Assembly: GCA_021771715.1 (NCBI GenBank)
Contig: JAETOO010000001.1
Coordinates: 434,001 to 498,000, forward strand
Reading direction: 5' to 3'
Source of the DNA: Oscillospiraceae bacterium
GTDB taxonomy: Bacteria > Bacillota > Clostridia > Lachnospirales > Lachnospiraceae
Length of the DNA stretch: 64,000 nt
The stretch's first letter is position 1. Every line of letters starts with the position of its first letter. This document shows, one piece after another, positions 52,165 through 60,127 of this stretch. The notes beneath the pieces are model-generated. The model was not told where the DNA came from. It searched no databases and saw only the letters and a program-made list of their open reading frames with translations. Position numbers and translations under genes: made by a program.

Positions 52165-53733
52165 CTACTTAACGATATAAGCACTCTCCGGTGTCCAGCG
52201 TCCTCCGCCAAGCGTACAGAACCCGCAGTCCGCAGCCTCTGTATTCTGGATCACAAGATCGTACGTCGTAGCAACCGAAATCAAATAGAGATTTGTCTCA
52301 TAAATCCGCTTCTGCAGCTCTCTGACAATCTCTGCCGACGCTTCCGTAGAGGCGGACGTTCTCGCATCCTCGAACATCTGATACGTCTCGTCATCCATGC
52401 TGAAATTGGCAACCGGCAGATTTGCCGAAGCGCTCGCCAGGCTGTACATCTTCCCGAACTCGTGCGGCGCATATCCGTAATACCCTACCAAAAAGCCATC
52501 CTTGAACTCCTCTGTCAGCATCGAGAAGTAAGCGCCCGTCCCGAGCAGCTCGATCCTTGTCTTGATCCCGACTGCCTCCAGATACGGAACCATAGCCGTC
52601 AGCAGCTTCTCATTCATCACGCCGTTGTCGCCGTAGATGACAAGCTCCTCGCCATTGTAGCCCGCCTGCTCCAAAAGCTCCTTCGCCTTCTCCGGGTCAT
52701 ACTCCTTCTTCGGGATCTCATCGTTGTGATAGATTCTGCCCTCGACCGAGTTCTGATTCGTCACAACACAGTTAATGCCAAAAAGCCCCTCAACAATCGC
52801 GTCAAAGTCGATCGCATGGTTGACCGCCTCGCGGAACTCCTTGCTCGCCGTCGGGTTGTCCGTGTTCAGACACGGAACCAGGTTGATATTGCTGGAGGGC
52901 ACCTCCGACTTCGATGTCGCAAAGCCCTCTCTTCCCTCAAATTTCGGCACAGAGTCCGCATCCGCACGAGTCCATACCTGCACCTCGCCCGCCTCAAGAG
53001 CCGCCTCGGCGACCGCGTTCTCTGTCATATAGATGCAGTGGATCCCGTCCAGATACGGCAGCTGATTCCCGTCGGCGTCGACGCCCCAGTAGTTCTCATT
53101 CCTCGTGTAGACCACCTCAACGTCATTCTCCCAGCTCTCAAACACGAACGGCCCGGTCCCCACCGGATTCTTCTCCGCCCACTCGATTCCGTTCTCCTCC
53201 ACCGCGGTCGGAGAGACGATCAGACCGCTGGGATCTGCCGCCAGATTCGCCAGAAGCAGGATATCCGACTCGCTCATCTTGATCGTCACGGTCAGTTCAT
53301 CCGTCGCCTCCACAGAAGCGATCTTGGCGAACTGGCTCTTTCCATTCTCCATGTTTTTCTGAATGTTCCACACGACGGCCTCCGCATCCATCTTCGTCCC
53401 GTCATGGAACAGGACGTCCGGGCGAAGCTTGATCGTGTACTGAAGTCCGTCCTCCGTCACCTCGTAGGACTCCGCCAGCCAGCAGATCAGGTTGCCCTCC
53501 GAATCCAGCCGGAACAACGTCTCCAGCGCCGGCGCCGCATTCGTATTCATGAGCATGTTCACATCCCCACACGGATATCCGAGGTTCTGCTCATTCTGCA
53601 TGCCCGGGGAATACGTCAGAGTCCCTCCGTACTTTCCATCTGCCGCGTCTTCCGCAAACGCCATCTGTCCATAGCTGCACAGCATCCCCACCGCCAGTGC
53701 ACACGCTATCGCTTTTTTTCCTCTCTTTTTCAT
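52165..53733 (-). CDS. Peptide-type solute-binding protein (SBP family 5)
   Basis: A 522-residue extracellular binding protein: signal peptide (KKAIACALAVGMLCSYGQMAFA, likely cut before EDAADG), then family 5 features GTLTYSPGM, LAESYEVTEDGLQYTIKLRP, DGTKMDAEAVVWNIQKN, VGTGPFVFESWENDVEV and EFREAVNHAIDFDAIV. The Cys in GMLCSYG does not fit a lipobox (wrong -1 residue). First gene of the seven-gene minus-strand operon. Ligand unknown; family members bind peptides, nickel or sugars. Confidence 0.88.
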   Translation of the reverse strand: MKKRGKKAIACALAVGMLCSYGQMAFAEDAADGKYGGTLTYSPGMQNEQNLGYPCGDVNMLMNTNAAPALETLFRLDSEGNLICWLAESYEVTEDGLQYTIKLRPDVLFHDGTKMDAEAVVWNIQKNMENGKSQFAKIASVEATDELTVTIKMSESDILLLANLAADPSGLIVSPTAVEENGIEWAEKNPVGTGPFVFESWENDVEVVYTRNENYWGVDADGNQLPYLDGIHCIYMTENAVAEAALEAGEVQVWTRADADSVPKFEGREGFATSKSEVPSSNINLVPCLNTDNPTASKEFREAVNHAIDFDAIVEGLFGINCVVTNQNSVEGRIYHNDEIPKKEYDPEKAKELLEQAGYNGEELVIYGDNGVMNEKLLTAMVPYLEAVGIKTRIELLGTGAYFSMLTEEFKDGFLVGYYGYAPHEFGKMYSLASASANLPVANFSMDDETYQMFEDARTSASTEASAEIVRELQKRIYETNLYLISVATTYDLVIQNTEAADCGFCTLGGGRWTPESAYIVK

Positions 53734-53788
53734 ACATTACCTCCGTTTTTGCTACTATTAGCTAAATACTTTGTTTGTTGGTAGCATT

Positions 53789-53818
53789 ATACTAGCATTA
53801 CTATCCATAGATTGTCAA
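53789..53818 (-). promoter_or_regulatory. Promoter of the peptide-transport operon
   Basis: Perfect TTGACA (53813-53818, complement) and TAGTAT (53789-53794) with an 18-nt spacer, about 50 nt from the start codon. Confidence 0.65.
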
Positions 53819-53866
53819 TCATAAATATTTATTTTCTATAATTTTTTTCTTCTTATTGTTTTATTA

Positions 53867-53896
53867 TTGACATTTTTGTATAATCAATGCTATATT
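53867..53896 (+). promoter_or_regulatory. Promoter toward the UroD-like gene
   Basis: Perfect TTGACA (53867-53872) and TATATT (53891-53896) with an 18-nt spacer. A leader of about 260 nt follows before the UroD-like start. Confidence 0.65.
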
Positions 53897-53932
53897 TCAT
53901 TTAGAGAAATCAACGGATTGGAGAGCTAAATA

Positions 53933-54163
53933 GTGCTAAATATATTTGACTTTTGTTTCGCACCGTCGGACCTGGTATTTTCTGTCAACAGACCGGTATG
54001 TCTGCTGGACGGTTATTCCTATTTCATGAGCGAAAAACCACAGAGGACAGGGGACGACTGTGACTACACGATTCCGGGTGAGGAATCTGGACGAATGGAT
54101 CTCATTTCTTCTGGAACACAAATAAGAAGCACTTATACATTGCAGAAAGGGGTTTTACGATGA
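53933..54163 (+). CDS. Possible small protein encoded in the leader (hypothetical)
   Basis: A 76-residue frame with a GTG start 7 nt after GGAGAG and a TGA stop that overlaps the next gene's ATG (ATGA). The sequence (LNIFDFCFAPSDLVFSVN, then a polar part) resembles no family I know. Start signal and overlap favour a real gene or a translated leader; composition and lack of homology leave doubt. It could equally be an accidental frame in a structured leader. Confidence 0.3.
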   Translation: MLNIFDFCFAPSDLVFSVNRPVCLLDGYSYFMSEKPQRTGDDCDYTIPGEESGRMDLISSGTQIRSTYTLQKGVLR

Positions 54164-55134
54164 AACAGAATTGCAGATCGGAACGAGAAAATGCGACCGC
54201 GCTGATACGCCATCAGCGCCCGGCCTGGCTGGGGTGCCAGGTGAATATGATCTTCCCCAGGGAGATCCTGGACAACGTAGCCCGGGGCTTCGTGGCCGAC
54301 GGGCTGCCCTTTGACCCCAGCGAGGCGGGCGGCAAGGATATGTTCGGCGTGACCTGGGTCTACGAGCCGGAGGCGCACGGCTCTATGGTGGTGCCCGGTC
54401 ATCCCATGCTCGACGAGCCTGGCGACTGGGAGGAGCGGGTGACTTTCCCGGATCTGGAACAGATCGACTGGGAGGCCGTCGAGCAGCGCTGCCGCCCTCT
54501 CGTCCGCCCCGACCAGCTCAATGCCACGATGGTATTCACCGGTTTTTTTGAGCGGCTCATCTCGCTTCTGGACTTTGAGAATGCGGCTGTCGCCATGATT
54601 GATGAAGAGCAGCAGGAGGATGTGCTCCGGCTCTTCGACCGGCTGTGCGCGTACTACGAGGTCCTGTTTGAGAAGCTGCGCCGCTTCTGTCACCTGGATA
54701 TCATCATCTTCCACGACGACTGGGGCCACCAGCGCTCCTCCTTCTTCTCCGCGGACACCTGCCGGGAAATGCTGCTGCCTTCCCTCTCGCGGGTGGTCGA
54801 CGCCTGCCACAGAAACGGTATGCTCTTCGACCTCCACTGCTGCGGAAAGGTGGAGAGCCTGCTGCCCGTCATGATCGAGGCAGGTGTGGACAAGTGGGAC
54901 GGCCAGATTCTCAACGATATCTGGGGCCTGCTCGACCAATACGGCGACCGGATCTGCATCAACTACAACGAGAAGGTGCCCACGGCCACACCGGAAGAGG
55001 CTCAGGCCTGGGCCGCCTCCATCCTCTCTCACCTGTCCCCGGACTCCGGCAAAGCGCCCTTCATCCCGGCCCGTTCTCTCTGCCCTGCTGTCCTGAAGGC
55101 ACTGAGGGAACAGTCGGAAGCGTTTTATAAATAA
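54160..55134 (+). CDS. Uroporphyrinogen decarboxylase-like protein (methyltransferase-type)
   Basis: A 324-residue protein of the UroD/MtaA-like superfamily, starting MKQNCRSERENATALI behind AAAGGGG. Recognisable parts are GWRDDW-like region IIIFHDDWGHQRSSFFSAD, the metal-type motif LHCCGKVESLLPVMIEAGVD, and a TIM-barrel length. The short form lacks the heme-type N-terminus (no conserved RQAG start), so I favour the group that transfers methyl groups or acts on unknown substrates, often found near corrinoid proteins. None is present here. It is divergent from the peptide operon. Function open. Confidence 0.72.
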   Translation: MKQNCRSERENATALIRHQRPAWLGCQVNMIFPREILDNVARGFVADGLPFDPSEAGGKDMFGVTWVYEPEAHGSMVVPGHPMLDEPGDWEERVTFPDLEQIDWEAVEQRCRPLVRPDQLNATMVFTGFFERLISLLDFENAAVAMIDEEQQEDVLRLFDRLCAYYEVLFEKLRRFCHLDIIIFHDDWGHQRSSFFSADTCREMLLPSLSRVVDACHRNGMLFDLHCCGKVESLLPVMIEAGVDKWDGQILNDIWGLLDQYGDRICINYNEKVPTATPEEAQAWAASILSHLSPDSGKAPFIPARSLCPAVLKALREQSEAFYK

Positions 55135-55202
55135 ATTTAAGCCCTATATTGTGACACCAAATCAGCTACTGAAACTACTAAAGGAACATCACTCAAAACA
55201 AT

Positions 55203-55228
55203 AAGGGAGCTGCCAAAGCAGCTCCCTT
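55203..55228. terminator. Hairpin between the UroD-like gene and the type I locus
   Basis: Perfect 11-bp stem AAGGGAGCTGC / GCAGCTCCCTT with a 4-nt loop. On minus it is followed by ATTGTTTTG and could end the toxin mRNA; on plus it follows the UroD-like gene. Confidence 0.7.
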
Positions 55229-55275
55229 GTCGTAAAGTATTTGACTTTTCTGCCAAACTACTTTATAATCATCAT

Positions 55276-55383
55276 AGAACCAACGGGCTTTGCAGAGTGT
55301 CCGATGGTTACACCGGAAACTAAATAACACAAGCTATCAAGTTACACTGGCTGCTCCCTATTGCCGTAGGGAGTAGCCTTTTT
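55276..55383 (+). ncRNA. Short RNA antisense to the 3' part of the toxin mRNA (probable type I antitoxin)
   Basis: A near-perfect promoter, TTGACT (55241-55246) and TATAAT (55264-55269) with 17 nt between, starts a transcript at about 55276. It ends at a strong terminator: 12-bp stem GGCTGCTCCCTA / TAGGGAGTAGCC with one mismatch (55349-55378) and TTTTT (55379-55383). That gives about 108 nt with no ribosome site or frame. It ends 3 nt short of the stop codon of a 25-residue hydrophobic peptide on the opposite strand, whose mRNA must run through this region, so both RNAs overlap fully. This is the layout of TxpA/RatA-like type I systems. Confidence 0.72.
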
Positions 55384-55385
55384 CA

Positions 55386-55463
55386 TTACTGACGGTGATT
55401 ATCTATGTAAGTAAGTGCTGTAAAAATTACAAGCACCAATGTCAACACTTCAAGTGTATTCAT
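55386..55463 (-). CDS. 25-residue hydrophobic peptide, probable type I toxin
   Basis: A frame of 25 codons from an ATG at 55463 with GGAGG (55469-55473) 5 nt before it. The peptide is MNTLEVLTLVLVIFTALT followed by a short polar tail ending DNHRQ: one membrane helix with a charged end, like Firmicute holin-like type I toxins. A promoter TTGCCG (55557-55562) and TATATT (55534-55539), 17 nt apart, lies upstream. The leader has a perfect CTTCCG-GAAA-CGGAAG hairpin (55474-55489) touching the ribosome site, which may tune translation. Its mRNA would run into the opposing RNA at 55276-55383. Confidence 0.7.
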   Translation of the reverse strand: MNTLEVLTLVLVIFTALTYIDNHRQ

Positions 55464-55533
55464 TGTTTCCTCCCTTCCGTTTCCGGAAGATAACCACCAG
55501 ACTATCCCTATTCGTTCTAATCTGACTGTGTAC

Positions 55534-55562
55534 AATATAACACAACCGCCAGTTTCCGGCAA
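55534..55562 (-). promoter_or_regulatory. Promoter of the small hydrophobic peptide
   Basis: On minus: TTGCCG, 17-nt spacer, TATATT. It lies immediately beyond the end of the malQ gene (55570), so it overlaps the malQ 3' spacer. Confidence 0.55.
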
Positions 55563-55569
55563 TATCTTT

Positions 55570-57060
55570 TCAGCCTCTCCCGTACCACCTCGTGATCTCC
55601 TTGATCCGCCTGATCAGTTCCTCTGTCAGCTCGCCCTCGCGCAGCCGCCATCTCCAGTTCGTGCCGAGTGTCGACGGGCGGTTGATGCGCGCGCGGTTGT
55701 CGTAGCCCAGGTAATCCTGCACCGGAATCACGCAGAGCTTTGAGACGCTGCGCATCGCCATGCAGACCAGATCCCAGTAGATCTCATCATCGGGAACCGT
55801 GAAATTGTGGATGTAGTTGCGCACCATCCGGCGCTCCCCGGGCTGGATATCGCGGAACCACCCGGTCAGCGTCTCATTGTCGTGCGTCCCCGTGTAGACC
55901 ACACTGTTCTCGCTGTAGTTGTGCGGCAGGTAGTCATTTGCGCTGCCCGTGTCGCGCGAATCAAACGCAAACTCGATCACCTTCATCCCGGGATATCCGC
56001 TCTCCCGCACCAGCTGCCGCACCGTGTCCGTCACGTAGCCCAGATCCTCCGCGATGATCTCCTTCTCCCCGAGCGCCTCCTTGACGCGCCGGAAGAAGTC
56101 GATCCCCGGTCCTTTCTCCCAGTGTCCGCGGTGCGCGGTCTTCTCGCCGTAGGGGATGGAAAAATACTCGTCAAACCCGCGGAAATGGTCGATCCGCACG
56201 ACATCGTAGAGCTGATAGCAGTATGCAAGCCGTGACAGCCACCATGCGTACCCCGTCTCCCGGTGATACTCCCAGCGGTACAGCGGATTGCCCCAGAGCT
56301 GGCCGTCCGCGGCGAACCCGTCCGGAGGACAGCCCGCGACTGCCGTCGGCAGATTCTCCTCGTCCAGCTGAAACAGCTCCGTATGCGCCCACGTGTCGGC
56401 GCTGTCGTACGCCACATAGATCGGAATGTCCCCGATGATCCGGATCCCGTTCTCATTCGCGTACGATTTCAGCTTCGCCCACTGCTGCCAGAACGTAAAC
56501 TGAAGATACTCGTAGAACTCGATCTCATAGTACAGCTCCCGCTGATAGTAATCCATCGAGTATCCCCAGCGCTTCCTGATATCCTCCGGCCACCGGTCCC
56601 AGCTCGCCCCGCCGAACAGATCTTTCACCGCCATGAAGATCGCGTAGTCGCGCACCCAGTAGCTGTTTTTTTCCATAAAACTCTGAAACTCCGGATTTCT
56701 GCTGATATCACTGCGCTCATACGCCTTCCGAAGAAGCGGAAAGCGCGCCCTGTACAGCTTCCCATAGTCAATATCCGCCGGATCATCCCCGAAATCGGCC
56801 GCATCGCACTCCTCCTTCGTGAGCACCCCCTGCTCGATCAGCTCCTCCAGGCTGATAAAGTACGGGTTGCCCGCAAACGTCGAGAAAGACTGGTACGGCG
56901 AATCCCCGAAGCTGGTCGGTCCCAGCGGCAAAATCTGCCAGTACCGCTGCCCCGCTGCCCTCAGCTGATCCACAAATTCATATGCGCTCCTCGAAAAACA
57001 GCCGATCCCGTACCTCGACGGCAGGCTGCTCACCGGAAGCAAAATCCCACTTGCCCTCAT
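55570..57060 (-). CDS. malQ: 4-alpha-glucanotransferase (amylomaltase)
   Basis: A 496-residue GH77 enzyme that disproportionates maltodextrins. It begins MRASGILLPVSSLPSRYGIG (family start), with QILPLGPTSFGDSPYQSFS near residue 45, catalytic Asp region DVVRIDHFRGFDEYF, Glu in IIAEDLGYVT and Asp in YTGTHDNETLTGW. Length is typical (about 500). Last gene of the maltodextrin operon, 18 nt after the LacI regulator. Cytosolic. Confidence 0.95.
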   Translation of the reverse strand: MRASGILLPVSSLPSRYGIGCFSRSAYEFVDQLRAAGQRYWQILPLGPTSFGDSPYQSFSTFAGNPYFISLEELIEQGVLTKEECDAADFGDDPADIDYGKLYRARFPLLRKAYERSDISRNPEFQSFMEKNSYWVRDYAIFMAVKDLFGGASWDRWPEDIRKRWGYSMDYYQRELYYEIEFYEYLQFTFWQQWAKLKSYANENGIRIIGDIPIYVAYDSADTWAHTELFQLDEENLPTAVAGCPPDGFAADGQLWGNPLYRWEYHRETGYAWWLSRLAYCYQLYDVVRIDHFRGFDEYFSIPYGEKTAHRGHWEKGPGIDFFRRVKEALGEKEIIAEDLGYVTDTVRQLVRESGYPGMKVIEFAFDSRDTGSANDYLPHNYSENSVVYTGTHDNETLTGWFRDIQPGERRMVRNYIHNFTVPDDEIYWDLVCMAMRSVSKLCVIPVQDYLGYDNRARINRPSTLGTNWRWRLREGELTEELIRRIKEITRWYGRG

Positions 57061-57078
57061 TTCCTTTTCACCTCATGT

Positions 57079-58137
57079 TCACTCTCCGCGCCCGTCCCCT
57101 GTCTCCGGGCGCGCATCCAGTTCCTGCACCGACTGCCCGACCACGAGCTCTGCGTCGAACACCTGACGCTTCACGACCTCTCTTCCCTCGATCATGTCGA
57201 ACAGCAGCCGGATCGTCGCCTCCGCCATCTCTGCGCGCGGCTGGCGGATCGTCGTGATCGACGGCTGATAAAAAGCCGCCAGCCCCAGCCCGTCAAAGCC
57301 CGCCACGGAGCAGTCCTCCGGGATCCTCCATCCCGCATCAAACAGCGCCTTGCAGGCGCCGATCGCCACGACATCCGAGATCGCAAAGATGCAGGTGAAC
57401 TCTTCCCCGGATGCCAGGAGCTCCTGCGTCAGCGCGTAGCCGTTTTCCATCGAGTACGTCGGCAGATCCTCCTTCGTCCACATCACCAGCGACTCGTCGT
57501 ACGGCAGGCCGTGCTCCTCGAGCGCCCGCCGGTAACCGCCAAGCCGCAGCTTGCCGATACTCTCGTCCTTTTGCGAGGCGGCGAGCAGCGCGATCCGCCG
57601 ATGCCCCCTGTCGCAGAGATAATTCACGAGCTTCTGGCTCTCCCTCGTATTGTCCACGGTCACGGAGGCGAACTCGTCGGGCAGCTCCGTCACATCGACG
57701 GTGCTGATCACAAACGGCACCGTCAGCTGCTTCAGCTTTTCTTCCGTATGATAGCTCAGGCCTCCGAGAAATACAATCCCCTTCAGCCGCTTTTCCTTCT
57801 CCAGCTGAATCGCGACGTCGACCTCGTCCTCAAACTCCTCGATGTGCTGCAGGACAAACGAATATTTCTCCCGCGTGACCTCCCGCTCGAAGATCTGAAT
57901 GATCTCCGTGAAGAACGGGTTGCTGATCCCCTTGATCAGCACGGCGATCGTGTTCGAATCCGAGCGCTTCAGGTTCCGCGCGCTGTTGTTCGGCACGTAG
58001 TTGTACTTTCGAATCGTCTCCAGGATCTTCTGTTTTGTCTCCTCATTGATGTCCGGATGGTTGTTGATCGCCCTGGAGACTGTGCTGACGCCCACACCGC
58101 AGAGCTTTGCCACTTCCTTAATTGTAATCTGCTCCAT
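57079..58137 (-). CDS. LacI-family maltose-type regulator
   Basis: A 352-residue repressor; start ATG 58137, 5 nt after GGAGG. HTH: QITIKEVAKLCGVGVSTVSR, hinge YVPNNSARNLKRS; effector domain begins TIAVLIKGISNPFFTEII and includes the ligand site FDGLGLAAFYQPSITTIRQP. It lies between the permease pair and malQ, so it probably regulates the whole operon by binding the operator at 61501-61529. Resembles MalR of Gram-positives. Confidence 0.88.
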   Translation of the reverse strand: MEQITIKEVAKLCGVGVSTVSRAINNHPDINEETKQKILETIRKYNYVPNNSARNLKRSDSNTIAVLIKGISNPFFTEIIQIFEREVTREKYSFVLQHIEEFEDEVDVAIQLEKEKRLKGIVFLGGLSYHTEEKLKQLTVPFVISTVDVTELPDEFASVTVDNTRESQKLVNYLCDRGHRRIALLAASQKDESIGKLRLGGYRRALEEHGLPYDESLVMWTKEDLPTYSMENGYALTQELLASGEEFTCIFAISDVVAIGACKALFDAGWRIPEDCSVAGFDGLGLAAFYQPSITTIRQPRAEMAEATIRLLFDMIEGREVVKRQVFDAELVVGQSVQELDARPETGDGRGE

Positions 58138-58243
58138 CACAGCCTCCTCCCCGGCCGGTTATCTCGTACTCTCTCAGTTTCATCCCCACAGACCGGCGCA
58201 TTGTACTTCACAGACCTGCATGAGCCGCTCTCCCGGATCAGCC

Positions 58244-59083
58244 TCAGCCCTTCACCGCGCCTGCCACAACACCCTCGATGATGTACTTCTGGCACGCGAT
58301 GTAGAAAATAATGATCGGGATGATCGCAATCACGAGCACACCCATCATCGCTCCCATGTCCACGGAGCCGTAGCCGCCCTTCAGGTACTGGACCGCGATC
58401 GGGATCGTCTTGTACTTTTTCTGGTCGAGCACCAACGACGGGAGCAGGTAATCGTTCCAGATCCACATCGCCTGCAGAATCGTCACCGTGATGCACGTCG
58501 GCTTCATGATCGGCATCACAACGCGGAAGAACGTCTGCAGCGGATTGCACCCGTCGATCATCGCCGCCTCCTCGATCTCAAGCGGGATCGACTTGCAGAA
58601 GCCGGTAAACATGAAGATCGACAGCCCCGCGCCGAAGCCGAGGTACACGACGATGATGCCGACCGGATTGCCCAGCTTCAGCATGTTCGCGATCTTCGAG
58701 AGCGTGAACATGACCATCTGGAACGGCACGATCATCGAAAACAGGCACAGATAGTAGATCGTCGAGGTCACCTTATCCTTGACTCTCGTGATGTACCACG
58801 CGGTCATCGAGCAGAACAGGATGATCGCAGCCACGGAAAAGATCGTGATAAACAGCGACCAGCCAAACGCCTGGATCAGTCCGGTCTTCTGGACGCCGCT
58901 CACGTAGTTGTCAAAGCCCACAAACATTTTCTCGGTCGGGAGCTTGAACGGCATCTTGCTGATGTACACCTTTTTCTTGAAGGAGTTCATCACCACCAGG
59001 AAGATCGGAAACACCCACGCCACAGAGAGAACCGAAAAGAAAATTGTCCACACCCAGCCATGCTTTGCTTTTCTCGCGTCCAT
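58244..59083 (-). CDS. Maltodextrin ABC permease, MalG type
   Basis: A 279-residue permease with six spans; N-terminus KHGWVWTIFFSVLSVAWVFPIFLVVMNSFKKK, EAA loop EEAAMIDGCNPLQTFFRVVMPIMKP. It overlaps the MalF gene by one base (TAATG). The C-terminus IIEGVVAGAVKG is typical of MalG. Membrane half of the importer with MalF and the binding protein. Confidence 0.9.
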   Translation of the reverse strand: MDARKAKHGWVWTIFFSVLSVAWVFPIFLVVMNSFKKKVYISKMPFKLPTEKMFVGFDNYVSGVQKTGLIQAFGWSLFITIFSVAAIILFCSMTAWYITRVKDKVTSTIYYLCLFSMIVPFQMVMFTLSKIANMLKLGNPVGIIVVYLGFGAGLSIFMFTGFCKSIPLEIEEAAMIDGCNPLQTFFRVVMPIMKPTCITVTILQAMWIWNDYLLPSLVLDQKKYKTIPIAVQYLKGGYGSVDMGAMMGVLVIAIIPIIIFYIACQKYIIEGVVAGAVKG

Positions 59084-59934
59084 TACTGCTGCACCTCCTT
59101 CGATCTCGTCAGATAGTTCTGAATCAGTGCGATCGCCGCCACCATCAGGAAGAAGATCACAGCCTTCGCCTGGCCGACACCCTCCCAGCCGTTTCTTCCA
59201 TAGAATGTATTGTAAATGTTCAGCGCCAGCATCTCCGACATCTTCGACGGGTCGCCGTCCGTCAGCGCCAGGTTCTGGTCAAAGAGCTTGAACGAATTGG
59301 TCAGTGTCAGGAAGGTACAGATCGTGATCGAGGGCATCACCATCGGGATCGTCACGTTTTTGAGGATCTGCTTCGGCGTCGCGCCGTCGATCTTCGCCGC
59401 CTCGATCAGCTCGCCCGGAATGTTCTGGATGCCGGAGATGTAGATGATCATCATGTAGCCGATCTGCTGCCAACACATCAGGATCACCAGGCCGATGAAG
59501 CCGTAAACCTCTGAGAATTTCAGGTTGCGCTGGAAATTGTACAGGATGCCGTTCAGCAGCAGCTGCCAGATGTAGCCGAGCACCAGGCCGCCAATCAGGT
59601 TCGGCATGAAAAATACGGTGCGGAACAGGTTTGTGCCGCGGATCTTCTTTGTCAGCGCCAGCGCCACCGCAAAGCCGATCACATTGATCAAAAGCACCGT
59701 CACGATCGTAAACAGTGCGGTAAACCACAGGGAATGCAGGAATACGTCGCTCGGATCCGTCCAGAAGCGGATATAATTCTTGATTCCGACAAATTTTGCA
59801 TCCGTCACCGTCGTAAACTCACAGAACGACAGATAGACGCCAAGGATAAACGGGGCAATGAACCCGATCGTAAATGCAACCATTGTCGGAAGCAGGAAAA
59901 TCGGTGCGTAACGCTTCATTGTACGATTGCTCAT
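59083..59934 (-). CDS. Maltodextrin ABC permease, MalF type
   Basis: A 283-residue permease starting MSNRTMKRYAPIFLLPTMVAF; the longer frame upstream lacks a site, whereas GGAGGAGA precedes this ATG. Six spans; EAA loop EAAKIDGATPKQILKNVTIP. The gene follows the binding protein, across a terminator-like hairpin (60024-60050). No MalK is encoded nearby. Confidence 0.9.
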   Translation of the reverse strand: MSNRTMKRYAPIFLLPTMVAFTIGFIAPFILGVYLSFCEFTTVTDAKFVGIKNYIRFWTDPSDVFLHSLWFTALFTIVTVLLINVIGFAVALALTKKIRGTNLFRTVFFMPNLIGGLVLGYIWQLLLNGILYNFQRNLKFSEVYGFIGLVILMCWQQIGYMMIIYISGIQNIPGELIEAAKIDGATPKQILKNVTIPMVMPSITICTFLTLTNSFKLFDQNLALTDGDPSKMSEMLALNIYNTFYGRNGWEGVGQAKAVIFFLMVAAIALIQNYLTRSKEVQQ

Positions 59935-60023
59935 CTCTCTCCTCCTCCAAATCTCAGTCACCACCCGCGGCCCTTGCGCCGCAGATGAACGCGCGCTTTG
60001 CGAGCCGCCGCGCTTCTTTTCTT

Positions 60024-60050
60024 TAAAAGAAGGGCGGGCAAATGCCCGCC
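60024..60050 (-). terminator. Hairpin between binding protein and MalF genes
   Basis: Stem GGGCGGGCA / TGCCCGCCC with a 2-nt loop, followed on minus by TTCTTTT. Partial termination here would raise the binding protein relative to permeases. Confidence 0.7.
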
Positions 60051-60127
60051 CCTGTTTTCAGGACATTTTGTCGCATCTTTTTTGTTCGATGCAGCACATT
60101 CAATTTCTGTCGCTGTGGACCGGAGTC

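Noticed and set aside
55276-55383. 6S RNA or a riboswitch leader
   Set aside because: Too short for 6S RNA, no long open-bubble hairpin, and no downstream plus-strand gene for a riboswitch to control; overlap with the hydrophobic peptide mRNA explains it better.
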